Assembly (NCBI GenBank): GCA_012799905.1
Contig: JAAZKI010000587.1
Span: 1 to 41,956 of the forward strand
Reading direction: 5' to 3'
Length of the DNA: 41,956 bases
DNA from: Lentisphaerota bacterium
GTDB lineage: Bacteria > Verrucomicrobiota > Lentisphaeria > Oligosphaerales > Oligosphaeraceae
Shown: one piece after another, positions 1-8,214 of the stretch
How the letters are laid out: the number at the start of each line of letters is the position of its first letter
Position numbering within the stretch: the first letter of the stretch is position 1
Program-made: the position numbers and the translations under genes
The notes under the pieces: generated by a model
Databases searched by the model: none
What the model was told of the DNA's origin: nothing
Seen by the model: only the letters and a program-made list of their open reading frames with translations

Positions 1-63
1 AGGGGCGAGGGGCGAGGGGCGAGGGGCGAGGGGCGAGAATTAGGGGCGAGGGGCGAGGGGCGA
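1..63. repeat. GGGGCGA heptamer tandem array
   Basis: Five perfect GGGGCGA units occupy 2-36 and three more occupy 43-63, separated by GAATTA. The G4 tracts spaced by CGA fit the classic intramolecular G-quadruplex pattern. The same unit recurs at 4962-5010, 11699-11723 and 24020-24040 (both as CCCC/TCG on this strand) and at the right end of the window. Confidence 0.95.
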
Positions 64-212
64 GAGTGAATTTGGGCTCCACTGACCGCCATGTCCACAC
101 CGTCCACATCTTTTTGCGCCGTAGGCGCTTAACCATGCTTAACCCCTGGCTTTAGCCTGGGGGGAGGCATACCCCAAAACTGGCGCCTTGCAGAGGCGCT
201 ACAGAAGACTGC
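64..212 (+). repeat. hairpin-rich dispersed element, copy A
   Basis: This 150-bp stretch follows the heptamer array directly and resembles 5011-5152 over its whole length and 20731-20832 over its right part. It holds three palindromes: GCGCC/GGCGC, CCCCTGGCT/AGCCTGGGG and GCGCCT/AGGCGC. There is no open frame worth calling. It resembles REP-like intergenic units that fold as RNA or cruciform DNA. The 213-341 remainder holds only the hisI promoter region. Confidence 0.75.
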
Positions 213-259
213 CACATTACGATGGCTAGCCGCCTTTTCGTCATCAACAGGGTACGCGC

Positions 260-298
260 TTGAACTTCCGAAAACAATGAATAAATTTAATGTTTTCG
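260..298 (+). promoter_or_regulatory. putative hisI-hisG promoter with inverted repeat
   Basis: TTGAAC (260-265) and TAAATT (282-287), 16 nt apart, make a plausible sigma-70 promoter upstream of hisI. An inverted repeat, CGAAAACA (269-276) and TGTTTTCG (291-298), brackets the -10 box, as an operator would. The promoter match is moderate and the operator reading is inference. Confidence 0.4.
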
Positions 299-341
299 AT
301 CATTATTATTCGTTCACCCCGACCAGATTCCGGGAGACACT

Positions 342-725
342 ATGTTTCAACTCGATTTCAGCAAAAGCGCCGATGGTCTGATTCCGGCCATTGCCCAGGA
401 CTGGCAGACCGGCGAGGTTCTCATGCTCGCCTATATCAACCAGGAGGCTTGGGAAAAAACTCTGCAAACCGGCATTGCCACCTATTGGACCCGGTCGCGC
501 CGCAAACTCTGGGTGAAAGGCGAAACCTCCGGAAACGTCCAGAAGGTCAAGGAAATCCTGGTCGATTGCGATCTTGACACTGTCATCTTTAAAATCGAGC
601 AAGTCGGCGACGCCGCCTGCCATGAGGGTTATCGCAGCTGCTTCTTCCGCCGCGTTGAAGCTGACGGCAGCCTGACTGTGGTCGGCGAACGCGTCTTTAA
701 CCCGGATGACGTCTACAAGAAATAA
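342..725 (+). CDS. hisI: phosphoribosyl-AMP cyclohydrolase (HisI)
   Basis: The 127-residue product opens the purine ring of phosphoribosyl-AMP in histidine biosynthesis (cytosol). The length fits the monofunctional cyclohydrolase; there is no HisE pyrophosphohydrolase domain. The family's metal sites are visible: DCDLD at residues 75-79 supplies the Mg-binding aspartates, and Cys76, Cys93 and Cys100 ([13 protein letters not shown] region) match the zinc-binding cysteines. The ATG at 342 is preceded by GGGAG at 332-336. hisG starts 52 nt downstream on the same strand, so the pair is probably co-transcribed. The remaining his genes are not in the window. Confidence 0.96.
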   Translation: MFQLDFSKSADGLIPAIAQDWQTGEVLMLAYINQEAWEKTLQTGIATYWTRSRRKLWVKGETSGNVQKVKEILVDCDLDTVIFKIEQVGDAACHEGYRSCFFRRVEADGSLTVVGERVFNPDDVYKK

Positions 726-777
726 CCACCCGTCTTACTTCTCCCCCCGCAGCGATTCACCATTTCGGAGTCCAACC

Positions 778-1650
778 ATGCCAGTTTTACGTCTTGGCCT
801 TCCTAAAGGCAGTCTTGAAGAAACCACGGTCGACATGTTCCGCCGCGCCGGCTATAAAATTGACATTCAGTCCCGTTCCTACTATCCGACCATTGATGAC
901 CCGGAAATCGAATGCGTCCTCATCCGAGCCCAGGAAATGGCTCGCTATGTCCAGGAAGGCGTGCTTGACGCTGGTCTGACCGGCTATGACTGGGTCTTGG
1001 AAACCGGCGCGGATGTGGTGGAAATCGCTGAATTGGTCTATGGCAAAGTCGGCCGCAAGCCGTTGCGTTGGGTTCTGGCCGTGCCGAACAACTCCGACAT
1101 CAAGAGCGCTAAAGACCTGGAAGGCAAGCGCATTGCCACCGAGGCCGTGGGCATGACTAAACGCTATCTGGAGAAGCACGGCGTCAATGCCTCAGTCGAA
1201 TTCAGCTGGGGCGCCACGGAAGTCAAGCCGCCGCGCCTGGCGGACGCGATTGTCGAAATCACCGAAACCGGCTCCAGTCTGAAGGCCAATAACCTCAAGA
1301 TCATCGACACCCTGTGTGAGACGACGACCCGCTTCATCGCCAACCACGAGGCTGCTCAAGACCCGTTCAAGCGCCGCAAGATGGATCGCCTCGCCCTGCT
1401 GCTGAAGGCAGTCCTGGCGGCAGAGACCAAGGTCGGCCTCATGCTCAACGTCCACAAGGACAACCTGGAACGGGTGCTGGCGATTCTACCGGCGCTGCAA
1501 CGCCCCACGGTCGCGCATCTGTCTGATCCGGATTGGTATTCTCTCACCACGGTCATTGACCAGCATGTCGCACGTGACATTATCCCGGAACTGATGGCGG
1601 TCGGCGGCGAAGGACTGGTCGAATACAGCCTTAACAAGGTCGTCATCTGA
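778..1650 (+). CDS. hisG: ATP phosphoribosyltransferase, long form (HisG)
   Basis: This enzyme catalyses the first step of histidine synthesis, joining ATP and PRPP. The 290-residue length with a C-terminal ACT-like regulatory part (from about residue 215, including the KVGLMLNV stretch) matches the long, histidine-inhibited HisG that needs no HisZ. Typical sequence is seen at the N-terminus ([12 protein letters not shown]) and in the central [10 protein letters not shown] and [10 protein letters not shown] segments. The frame is open from 706, inside hisI. The ATG at 778 is preferred because family homology begins there and GGAG lies at 766-769. The extra 24 residues of the longer reading look like noise. 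Confidence 0.96.
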   Translation: MPVLRLGLPKGSLEETTVDMFRRAGYKIDIQSRSYYPTIDDPEIECVLIRAQEMARYVQEGVLDAGLTGYDWVLETGADVVEIAELVYGKVGRKPLRWVLAVPNNSDIKSAKDLEGKRIATEAVGMTKRYLEKHGVNASVEFSWGATEVKPPRLADAIVEITETGSSLKANNLKIIDTLCETTTRFIANHEAAQDPFKRRKMDRLALLLKAVLAAETKVGLMLNVHKDNLERVLAILPALQRPTVAHLSDPDWYSLTTVIDQHVARDIIPELMAVGGEGLVEYSLNKVVI

Positions 1651-1876
1651 GCAGAAAACAGTCTGACTCAGGACGGCACGGCAACTCGCCAATACGGGGA
1701 ACAATGCGCCATTGACTTTGTCGATATCGGCGACCTTTGCGAGCCATCGGCTGGCTTATTGCGCCGGACATGGATAATTTCCATATCTATTCGGCTGGCA
1801 ATCGGTCAGCCGTTGAGAATGTTCGTTTCTATTTGCTTGCGCGAAGCATGCGGAAGACCCGTATCTTCGCACCTTA
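1651..1876. other. intergenic, no gene seen
   Basis: This stretch between hisG and the GTCCAC array shows no convincing coding frame, terminator or RNA. The whole gap up to the aconitase gene (1651-2114) contains only the repeat array and the dyad motif listed separately. Confidence 0.6.
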
Positions 1877-1994
1877 GTCCACTAAAGTCCACTTCCGTCC
1901 ACAGTCCACTCTCCATTAAAGTCCACTTCCGTCCACAGTCCATTGTCTACTGGCGTCCACTAAAGTCCACTAGCGTCCATTGTCCATTGTCCAC
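1877..1994. repeat. GTCCAC short-repeat array
   Basis: GTCCAC recurs about every 6-10 bp with variable AT-rich linkers (TAAA, TTCC, AGC), and a 40-bp block is itself nearly duplicated. Similar arrays lie at 11641-11659 (short), 20547-20669 and 23780-23896, the last two in inverted orientation (GTGGAC). The spacing is irregular and there are no unique spacers, so it is not CRISPR. Confidence 0.85.
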
Positions 1995-2044
1995 TAGAGC
2001 GTCTTACCCGGAGTGCTCTGCGCCGCAGCTTAGGGGAACCGCGA

Positions 2045-2069
2045 GTATCAATTGGTGACCGACTACCAT
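2045..2069 (+). promoter_or_regulatory. dyad motif upstream of aconitase
   Basis: This is one of four copies of TATCAATNNGTGACNGA plus a TACC-like end (others at 5185-5208, 9840-9864 and 24073-24095). Here the central dyad is imperfect (TTGGTGACCGA). It ends 45 nt before the ATG and may overlap the promoter; TATATA at 2079-2084 is a possible -10. Operator function is inferred from placement. Confidence 0.5.
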
Positions 2070-2114
2070 CAAAAATTGTATATAGCCATAACAATAATGC
2101 CACAAGGAATGACC

Positions 2115-4061
2115 ATGTCTGCCCAGACCCTGATCGAAAAAATCATTGCTCAGCACCTCGTTGAAGGCGAATGCAAGCCCGGCGCCGAAGTCAAAATTCG
2201 CATTGACCAGACCCTTTGTCAAGACGCAACCGGGACGATGGCCTTCCTTGAGCTGGAGGCCCTGGGCATCGACCGCGTCAAGACCGAGTTGTCCATCCAA
2301 TATGTCGACCACAACACCGGCCAAATGGGACCGGAAAACCCCAACGACCATCTCTACTTGCAAAGCGTCTGCGCCAACAAGGGCGTCCTCTTCTCCCGCC
2401 CTGGCAATGGCATCTGCCACCAGGTTCACCTCGAACGCTACGGCATCCCCGGAAAAACCCTGCTGGGTGCAGACTCGCATACCCCGACCGGCGGCGGCAT
2501 CGGCATGCTCGCCATCGGCGCCGGCGGCCTGGATGTGGCTCTCGCCATGGCCGGCAAACCGTTTAAACTGACTTTCCCGCGCGTCATCGGCATTCGGCTC
2601 ACCGGCCAGCTCCAGCCGTGGGTGGCAGCCAAGGACGTCATCCTGACTGTCCTCTCCATTCTTGGCTCCAAGGGCAATGTCGGCACTGCCATCGAATACT
2701 TTGGCCCCGGCGTCGAAAGCCTCAGCGTCCCGGAACGCGCCACCATCACCAACATGGGCGCAGAACTGGGCGCGACCACATCGATTTTCCCGTCTGACAA
2801 TGCCACCCGCGCCTTCCTCCAGGCTGAAGGCCGACTGTACTCCTGGCGCCCCTTGGCCGCTGACAGCGACGCCGTCTATGACCGCGTCATCGACATCGAC
2901 CTCACCAGCGTTGTGCCGATGGCCGCCTGCCCGTCCAACCCCGGCAATGTGAAGCCGGTCGCGGAGATTGCCGGCATCGCCGTCTCCCAGGTCGCCATTG
3001 GCTCCTGCACCAACAGCTCGCTCAAGGACCTCCGCATGGTCGCTCAGACCATCAAAGGCAAAACCGTGTCCCCAGAAGTGTCCTTGGCCATCGCGCCAGG
3101 CAGCCGGCAGGTGCTGGCCATGCTCTCGGCAGATGGTTCCCTCGCTGACATGGTGACAGCCGGCTGCCGCATCCTGGAAGCTGCCTGCGGCCCATGCATT
3201 GGCCAAGGCTTCAGCCCGGCGGACGGAACCGTCAGCGTCCGGACTTTCAATCGAAACTTCCTCAATCGGACTGGCACCAAAAACGACCAGTCCTACCTGG
3301 TCAGCCCGGAAACCGCCGTGGCGACTGCCCTGACCGGCAAAATCACTGATCCACGCACCCTTGGCATTGAGTACCCGAAATGGGAAATGCCGGAACGATT
3401 CCTGATTGATGACGGCATGGTCATCGTGCCGCCTCCAGCTGGAAGCGCTGCACCAATCATACGCAAGGAAACCATCGGCGAACCGCCCAGCTGCACCCCC
3501 CTGCCGGATGACATCGACGCCGAAGTCTTGATCAAGGTCGGAGACAAAATCACCACTGACCACATCATGCCAGCCGGAGCCTTCCTCAAATACCGCAGCA
3601 ACATCCCGAAATACGCCCGCTATGTGTTCGATTGCTTCAACCAGGAAGGACAGCCGAGCTTTGCTGACCGCGCCCTCGCTGTCCGCGACAGCGGTCGAAT
3701 CGGCCTGATTGTGGCTGGGGACAGCTTTGGCCAAGGCTCTTCGCGCGAACACGCCGCCATCTGCCCCATGTACCTCGGCGTCCGCCTTGTCCTCGCCATC
3801 AACGTCGAACGCATCCTGGCCGCCAACCTGGTCAACTTCGGCATCCTCCCGCTCCTGTTCCAGAACCCGGCGGACTTGGAAGCCATCCAGCCGGGCCAGA
3901 AACTGACTATCGCCGGTCTGCGGGCACAGCTCGCCCCAGGCAAAACCATCGCCGCTTCTCTGACCGACGCTGACGGCAACCGGCGCGACCTGACTTTAAA
4001 ACACAACTTGTCGCCTGAGGACATCGCGACCGTCCTGCAAGGCGGCAAACTCGGAGGATAA
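2115..4061 (+). CDS. aconitate hydratase, Aquifex type
   Basis: The 648-residue iron-sulfur enzyme interconverts citrate and isocitrate in the TCA cycle. It belongs to the compact aconitase group rather than the ~890-residue AcnA/AcnB forms. Visible family features are DSHT at 120-123, the three 4Fe-4S cysteines at 298 (GSCTNSS), 358 and 361 (CGPC), and the swivel-domain motif GDSFGQGSSREHAA. The ATG at 2115 is chosen because AAGGA (2104-2108) sits 6 nt upstream; upstream in-frame starts, including a TTG at 2052, lack spacing or homology. A kinase gene begins 9 nt after the stop. A homoaconitase/isopropylmalate-isomerase role is less likely given the complete single-chain length. Confidence 0.93.
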   Translation: MSAQTLIEKIIAQHLVEGECKPGAEVKIRIDQTLCQDATGTMAFLELEALGIDRVKTELSIQYVDHNTGQMGPENPNDHLYLQSVCANKGVLFSRPGNGICHQVHLERYGIPGKTLLGADSHTPTGGGIGMLAIGAGGLDVALAMAGKPFKLTFPRVIGIRLTGQLQPWVAAKDVILTVLSILGSKGNVGTAIEYFGPGVESLSVPERATITNMGAELGATTSIFPSDNATRAFLQAEGRLYSWRPLAADSDAVYDRVIDIDLTSVVPMAACPSNPGNVKPVAEIAGIAVSQVAIGSCTNSSLKDLRMVAQTIKGKTVSPEVSLAIAPGSRQVLAMLSADGSLADMVTAGCRILEAACGPCIGQGFSPADGTVSVRTFNRNFLNRTGTKNDQSYLVSPETAVATALTGKITDPRTLGIEYPKWEMPERFLIDDGMVIVPPPAGSAAPIIRKETIGEPPSCTPLPDDIDAEVLIKVGDKITTDHIMPAGAFLKYRSNIPKYARYVFDCFNQEGQPSFADRALAVRDSGRIGLIVAGDSFGQGSSREHAAICPMYLGVRLVLAINVERILAANLVNFGILPLLFQNPADLEAIQPGQKLTIAGLRAQLAPGKTIAASLTDADGNRRDLTLKHNLSPEDIATVLQGGKLGG

Positions 4062-4070
4062 CGATTCTTC

Positions 4071-4883
4071 ATGTCGTCGCGGTTTACTTATTCCGTGCTC
4101 GGCCACTTCGCCACCGGCGGCATGGCCGATCTCTATAGCATCATCCTCAATGACGGCCAGAGAGCCCTGTTGCGAGAACTCCAGGCCGCCAAGGTCTTCC
4201 GTCTCCGCCTGCACCGGCGTTTCCGCTTTGGGCTGAAGGTCAGGGAAACTCTCTCCCCCCATGACCATATCGCTAACTCCCTGGAATGGGGATATAGCAA
4301 ATTGCGACCCTATGAACTCATCGAATGGGTCGAGGGTCAGAACCTGAAAAGCCTCTTTAATGCCCGCAGCACGGCGCTGACTGACCAAATCATGGATATC
4401 CTGTTCCAGGCCGCAACCGCCCTCGCCTGGGTTCATGAACATGACCTGATGCATCTTGACGTGAAGCCGGAAAACTTCCTCTGCCGAAACGATAAAGATG
4501 ATGTCATTACCATCAAACTGACGGATTTCGACTTGACGCGGCCGGCTGACGACAACGCACCCAAAAAACAGCTGGGGACCCCGGCCTACATGGCGCCAGA
4601 GCAATTCAAGGAGAAAACAGCGTTCATGGCTTCTGATGTCTTCGCGTTCAATGTCATGGCCTATCAGCTCCTGACCGGCAAAATGCCATTTACCGGCAGC
4701 ACACAGAAAAAGACTTGGCGTAACCAGGCTAGTGACAACGTCCTGCCCCGGCCGCCTATAGAGCTGGTTCCCGAACTTCCGGAGAAAGTGAACCGCATTA
4801 TCATGCGCGGCCTGGTCAAGCGCCCGCAACAACGCTTGCCAGATATGCGAGCCTGGCTGCATGAATGGAAGTACAGCAACTGA
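4071..4883 (+). CDS. atypical Ser/Thr protein kinase
   Basis: The 270-residue protein is one Hanks-type kinase domain with no transmembrane segment. Glycine loop: LGHFATGGMADLY (10-22). Catalytic loop: HLDVKPEN (128-135), keeping Asp130, Lys132 and Asn135 but with Leu in place of the Arg of HRD. The metal loop is DFD (152-154) instead of DFG, and APE is intact (MAPEQ). The usual VAIK lysine position reads Arg35 (ALLREL), and I see no clear helix-C glutamate. It may therefore be weakly active or a pseudokinase. The start follows GGAGGA at 4053-4058 and lies 9 nt after the aconitase stop, so the two are probably co-transcribed. No substrate is evident. Confidence 0.85.
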   Translation: MSSRFTYSVLGHFATGGMADLYSIILNDGQRALLRELQAAKVFRLRLHRRFRFGLKVRETLSPHDHIANSLEWGYSKLRPYELIEWVEGQNLKSLFNARSTALTDQIMDILFQAATALAWVHEHDLMHLDVKPENFLCRNDKDDVITIKLTDFDLTRPADDNAPKKQLGTPAYMAPEQFKEKTAFMASDVFAFNVMAYQLLTGKMPFTGSTQKKTWRNQASDNVLPRPPIELVPELPEKVNRIIMRGLVKRPQQRLPDMRAWLHEWKYSN

Positions 4884-4961
4884 ACAGGAACAGCCAGACA
4901 GAACAGCGTAATGGGGCACTGATTCATACTCGGAAATCCGACGAGCTGCGGTCTCAGGAAA

Positions 4962-5010
4962 GGGGCGAGGGGCGAGGGGCGAGGGGCGAGGGGCGAGGGG
5001 CGAGGGGCGA
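4962..5010. repeat. GGGGCGA heptamer tandem array, seven units
   Basis: Seven perfect GGGGCGA units fill 49 bp, directly followed by dispersed element copy B, the same arrangement as at the left end of the window. It has strong G-quadruplex potential on the plus strand. Confidence 0.95.
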
Positions 5011-5152
5011 GAGTGAGTTTGGACTACACTGGCAGTCACGTCCACGCCGCCCATATCTCTCTGCGCTGCAAGCACTTAGTAATGCTTAGCCTCAGACTTC
5101 ATCCTGGGAAAGGCATACCCCAAAACTGGCGCCTTGTAGAGAGGCGCTACAA
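5011..5152 (+). repeat. hairpin-rich dispersed element, copy B
   Basis: This is a second, more diverged copy of the element at 64-212. The left ~50 bp (GAGTGAGTTTGGACT...) and the right end (ACCCCAAAACTGGCGCC) are well conserved, while the central palindromes are partly decayed. It forms most of the 517-bp gap between the kinase and lipoprotein genes. Confidence 0.7.
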
Positions 5153-5184
5153 TTAGCGCTGAAAACATGCTGTCGGGCTGATCG

Positions 5185-5208
5185 TTATCAATCTGTGACA
5201 GAATACCA
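5185..5208 (+). promoter_or_regulatory. dyad motif upstream of small lipoprotein
   Basis: The flanks TATCAAT and ATACCA match the other three copies. The central dyad is CTGTGACAG rather than CGGTGACCG, so both half-sites changed together and the symmetry is kept. That pattern suggests a protein-binding site. It lies 192 nt before the lipoprotein ATG. Confidence 0.45.
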
Positions 5209-5400
5209 GACAATCGCGATAAGAGGCGCGCCAGGCGGTTTTTACCCCAACCAAACCACACCGATTCTTTCCTTAACATAATTATTTTCATTTTCGACTT
5301 GCAGAGCTGAAAACCCCGTCTACATTAACTCTTTATCCAACCCGATTATTACAATCCCAGAGAGGTTGGAGGTTGTTGAAACCTTATGAAAGGAATGACC

Positions 5401-5565
5401 ATGAAAAAGATGATGCTTCTCGTTCTCGCCGCAGCGCTGGCCCTCCCCCTCTTCGGCTGCAAAAAGAAAGAACCGACCCTCGGTGAAAAGCTGGATGCCG
5501 CCGTTGAAGGCGCCGCTGACGCTGCCGCCGAAGCCAAGAAAGAAGCCAAGAAAGCCCTCGAATAA
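5401..5565 (+). CDS. small lipoprotein, 54 residues
   Basis: MKKMMLLVLAAALALPLFGC is a textbook lipoprotein signal with Cys20 as the lipidated residue. The mature 35 residues are Lys/Ala/Glu-rich (KKKEPT, then DAAAEAKKEAKKALE) and should form an amphipathic helix. It resembles entericidin or short Lpp-like peptides in plan, not in demonstrable homology. The family is not recognised. Alternative ATGs at 5386 and 5395 are possible, but the ATG at 5401 directly starts the signal peptide. A strong terminator follows 25 nt after the stop, which suggests a separately and perhaps highly expressed monocistronic gene. Confidence 0.8.
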   Translation: MKKMMLLVLAAALALPLFGCKKKEPTLGEKLDAAVEGAADAAAEAKKEAKKALE

Positions 5566-5590
5566 GCTTGTCTTGACAGACTTTTTTGCC

Positions 5591-5635
5591 AGCCGCCCGG
5601 AACCATCTCAAGATGGCAAGTGGGCGGCTTTTTTT
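5591..5635 (+). terminator. rho-independent terminator after lipoprotein gene
   Basis: AGCCGCCC (5591-5598) pairs perfectly with GGGCGGCT (5622-5629), with an inner stem CCATCT/AGATGG (5603-5616), followed by a run of seven T. Confidence 0.92.
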
Positions 5636-5678
5636 ATTGTTTCAACTTGTTTCAACTAACTTCCCCGGGAGAACAGCG

Positions 5679-6413
5679 ATGAGCCAGGATATCCGAGTCA
5701 TGACCTACAATATCCATTTCACAATCGGTACCGACAAGGTCGCCGACTGGCGCCGCACAGCAGCTATGATCAGGCAATATCACCCAGATGTGGTCGGCTT
5801 GCAGGAAGTGACGGTCTTCCACCACGGCTCCCCGGATGTGGACGTGCCCAAAGTCCTCAGCCGTGAACTGGACATGAATATTTTCTTTGGACGCACCCTG
5901 TTCTACCCGTCCGGACGCGGCGAATACGGCATTGCCGCCATGGCCAAAAACGACATCACGGTGAAAGAGAAAATCATTCTGGCTACACCGGAAGGCATTG
6001 AGCCCAGGTGCGCCATCATCGTCAAGGTTCATGCCGAACAGCCCTACTATTTCATCGTCACCCACTTCTCCTACCAGGGCGAATTTGAAGGCGATGAACA
6101 GTACCGCACCATTAACGCCAAGCTGATCACCGACACGGTCATCGCCAAAGAGTACTTCCCGGCTATCTGGGTCGGAGACTTCAATACCTTCGAGGGAACT
6201 TCGACCCTGGATTATGTCCACAAGCATTGGGCCGTCGCCAATGACTTAGACCGAGAAACGCCGACTTGTGAAACCGGCAAATTCGGCATGAAACAGATCG
6301 ACTTCATCTGCACTTACCCGAAAAACGCCTTTACCGTCAAGGACTTCACAGTCGTCGGCGACCATCTGGTCTCAGACCATAGCCCCGTCCTCGCAACCCT
6401 GAGCCGGAATTGA
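5679..6413 (+). CDS. endonuclease/exonuclease/phosphatase family protein
   Basis: This 244-residue metal-dependent phosphoesterase of the EEP fold has the active-site set in order: Asn11 (YNIH), Glu43 (GLQE), Thr128-His129 (THF), Asp167/Asn169 (GDFN), Asp208 (QIDFI) and Ser232-Asp-His234 (SDHSP). All catalytic residues are present, so it should be active. There is no signal peptide or membrane segment. The substrate (nucleic acid, phosphoinositide-like or sugar phosphodiester) cannot be read from the sequence. The ATG at 5679 follows GGGAGAA (5667-5673). The upstream open frame runs back through the lipoprotein terminator and is discarded. It converges with the AlkD-like gene, 33 nt away. Confidence 0.88.
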   Translation: MSQDIRVMTYNIHFTIGTDKVADWRRTAAMIRQYHPDVVGLQEVTVFHHGSPDVDVPKVLSRELDMNIFFGRTLFYPSGRGEYGIAAMAKNDITVKEKIILATPEGIEPRCAIIVKVHAEQPYYFIVTHFSYQGEFEGDEQYRTINAKLITDTVIAKEYFPAIWVGDFNTFEGTSTLDYVHKHWAVANDLDRETPTCETGKFGMKQIDFICTYPKNAFTVKDFTVVGDHLVSDHSPVLATLSRN

Positions 6414-6446
6414 CCAAAACAACGGCAAAGCGCCCGCCCCCAGCAT

Positions 6447-7127
6447 TCAGCGGCGCTTCCGTTGCCGCATGGCTGCCCGCGTCTCCTCCGTGACCTGGCG
6501 GGATTCGATGATCTTCTGCAACGTCTTGTTGTAGGTCCAGTCATCCAGACAGTTGTCCGCCAAATACGGCGTCACCAGTGCCGGAAAGTTGACATAAGCG
6601 ATGGAAACTGCCCAGGCGACCGCCATGCGGGCATAATAGCCCTCGTGCCGGACGCTGTCCCAGGCCGCCAGCAGCCGGGATACATACGACTCACGCAGAA
6701 ACGCCTCCAACAGCCCGACGACGCCAAAGCGTACTGCGAATTCATCGTCATGGCCGAGATAGGAAGCGAGGAACTCCCAGCCGGCCTCGGCTTCCTCCTC
6801 CGCAAATTGTAAGCGTGCGCAGACCGAATCACAGACAGCCCAGCTGTCGATTTTCGGCACAAAGCCGCGCAGGCGTTGCAAGCGTTCGGCCAGCGGCATC
6901 GGTGCGCTGACGATTACCAGGCCAAGCAGCACCAGCTCCTCATGCACGTCGCCGGATGACATCTCCAGAAACGTCCGCCAGTCACCTGCCAGAACCTCCT
7001 TCAGGAGTTTCTGTATTCCAGCCGACTTCACCCCGAGTATCGGCGCCCCGCCCTTGATGATTTTTTCCGCGAAAGCCCGATGCTCCGGCGTCACCATCGC
7101 TTCCAGACGCCGCCTGACATTGTCCAT
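6447..7127 (-). CDS. AlkD-like DNA alkylation repair protein
   Basis: This 226-residue all-helical HEAT-like-repeat protein belongs to the DNA alkylation repair family (AlkC/AlkD type), which excises bulky or cationic alkylated purines. Family signatures are SWAVCD at 95-100 (Trp96 and Asp100 in the position of the DNA-contact and catalytic aspartate region), EFAVRFGVVGLLEAF, YYARMAVAWAVS and the C-terminal NKTLQKIIES. It lies 17 nt downstream of the gene at 7145-7966 on the same strand, so the two are likely co-transcribed. It could be one of the non-catalytic AlkD paralogues; the aspartate assignment is by eye. Confidence 0.85.
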   Translation of the reverse strand: MDNVRRRLEAMVTPEHRAFAEKIIKGGAPILGVKSAGIQKLLKEVLAGDWRTFLEMSSGDVHEELVLLGLVIVSAPMPLAERLQRLRGFVPKIDSWAVCDSVCARLQFAEEEAEAGWEFLASYLGHDDEFAVRFGVVGLLEAFLRESYVSRLLAAWDSVRHEGYYARMAVAWAVSIAYVNFPALVTPYLADNCLDDWTYNKTLQKIIESRQVTEETRAAMRQRKRR

Positions 7128-7144
7128 CGTTGCTCAATCCTTTC

Positions 7145-7966
7145 CTATCGGCCGGACGGCACTTTAACATGCTTTGCAGTACGCAGCCAATCACGCAGCC
7201 AGAGTTCCGACGGCAGGCCAACGCCCATAACGGAATTGGCTTCAAAAATCATGCCGTCCAACCGCCCCTCTTGCAGCAGCCGCAACCCCAGTTCGCATTG
7301 ATGCTCCATCAACGACGTTTCCACCGGTTGGCGATTGGAAAAATCATACATGTAAATCCCCAGCATCTTCTGATGCCGCGGGAAGTCCTTTTCAATCTGT
7401 TCGAAGCGTTTTTCCAATTGCGGCAATTCCTTCGAATTCCACGTCCACAAAGTCAATCCGTCAATATAGTCAAAGACGGCTTTCGGCACGGCGCTGACTT
7501 CATGGGTGTACCAGACGACATGCAGTTCCAGCGGTCGGCAAGCGGCGTCCAGGCCGGCCCGGATTGTTTGCAGCAGCACCTGCGCTTGCCTCTCACCATC
7601 TGCCGCTGACCGGAATTTGCCAAAAAAGTCATCCATGAATGCCCCGGTGATATTGGGGTATTTCTCAGCCAACTGGCAGATGAAGGCTTCCTCATTGCCG
7701 ACGCGGAAGCCGCCGCTGCCGGTTGCCCCCCAGAGGACTTTTTGCATAGTGCAAAACGACTCACAGTACTGGATGGCATGTGTCGAAAAGGGCACTGGAA
7801 TGCCATCGCAATTGACCATGATCATGTTCGGCACATCCAGCATCAAGGCGCCCTCGGCCGGCGTGATCTGTGAGCCGTTGCGCGCCCCCCGCCAGCCATG
7901 CAGCAAACTGTCGTCTTGATGCGCCCTGACCCCAAACATCCAGAATTTGTCTCGCGCTGTTGTCAT
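7145..7966 (-). CDS. uncharacterised protein, glycosidase-like barrel features
   Basis: This is a 273-residue cytosolic-looking protein of a family I do not recognise. The start MTTARDKFW at 7966 is chosen because AGGAG lies about 9 nt upstream; the open frame extends to 8131 but that part is basic and unrelated in composition. Acidic motifs GAFMDDFFG, LHVVWYTHEV and GMIFEANSVMG are spaced as beta-strand ends of a TIM barrel, reminiscent of glycoside-hydrolase-like proteins that lack a signal. This is a structural impression only. It is probably in an operon with the AlkD-like gene downstream. Confidence 0.7.
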   Translation of the reverse strand: MTTARDKFWMFGVRAHQDDSLLHGWRGARNGSQITPAEGALMLDVPNMIMVNCDGIPVPFSTHAIQYCESFCTMQKVLWGATGSGGFRVGNEEAFICQLAEKYPNITGAFMDDFFGKFRSAADGERQAQVLLQTIRAGLDAACRPLELHVVWYTHEVSAVPKAVFDYIDGLTLWTWNSKELPQLEKRFEQIEKDFPRHQKMLGIYMYDFSNRQPVETSLMEHQCELGLRLLQEGRLDGMIFEANSVMGVGLPSELWLRDWLRTAKHVKVPSGR

Positions 7967-8172
7967 TTGCCCCGCTCCTGTTGTTGTTTGCCCATCGACC
8001 TGGCCGCGCAATAATCTCTGGAGGGCTTGCTGACTTACGGCCTTCCACGCTGCCCTGCTCTGCCTGCTTTTCATTATACAGCCCCATCCCGTGCCTGTAA
8101 AATCGCCTCGACTGAATTTGGACGGAATCAATCTTGTCCACTATTTCCTTAGGGTGGACTATCCGTCCACAA

Positions 8173-8214
8173 CCTATTTTTTTTAACCACGGATGGACAC
8201 GAATGAACACTGAT
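8173..8214 (+). repeat. dispersed repeat (AACCACGGATGGACACG type)
   Basis: CCTATTTTTTTTAACC followed by ACGGATGGACACGAATG is the reverse complement, with small changes, of 25451-25488. Sequences of this form are familiar as intergenic repeats in PVC and related genomes (recalled, not searched). Confidence 0.7.

Noticed and set aside
706-777. N-terminal extension of HisG starting inside hisI
   Set aside because: The extra 24 residues have no family counterpart, and the ATG at 778 has a good ribosome site.
1877-1994. Possible CRISPR array (also at 20547 and 23780)
   Set aside because: The repeated unit is only about 6 bp with 3-5 nt linkers; there are no unique 30-nt spacers and no cas genes.
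1759-2058. 99-codon frame across the GTCCAC array
   Set aside because: Its translation is repeat-derived (Ser-Thr-Val-His runs); not a gene.
2004-3752. Long minus-strand open frame (582 codons) over aconitase
   Set aside because: It is the antisense shadow of a clearly recognisable aconitase; composition and lack of any family motif argue against coding.
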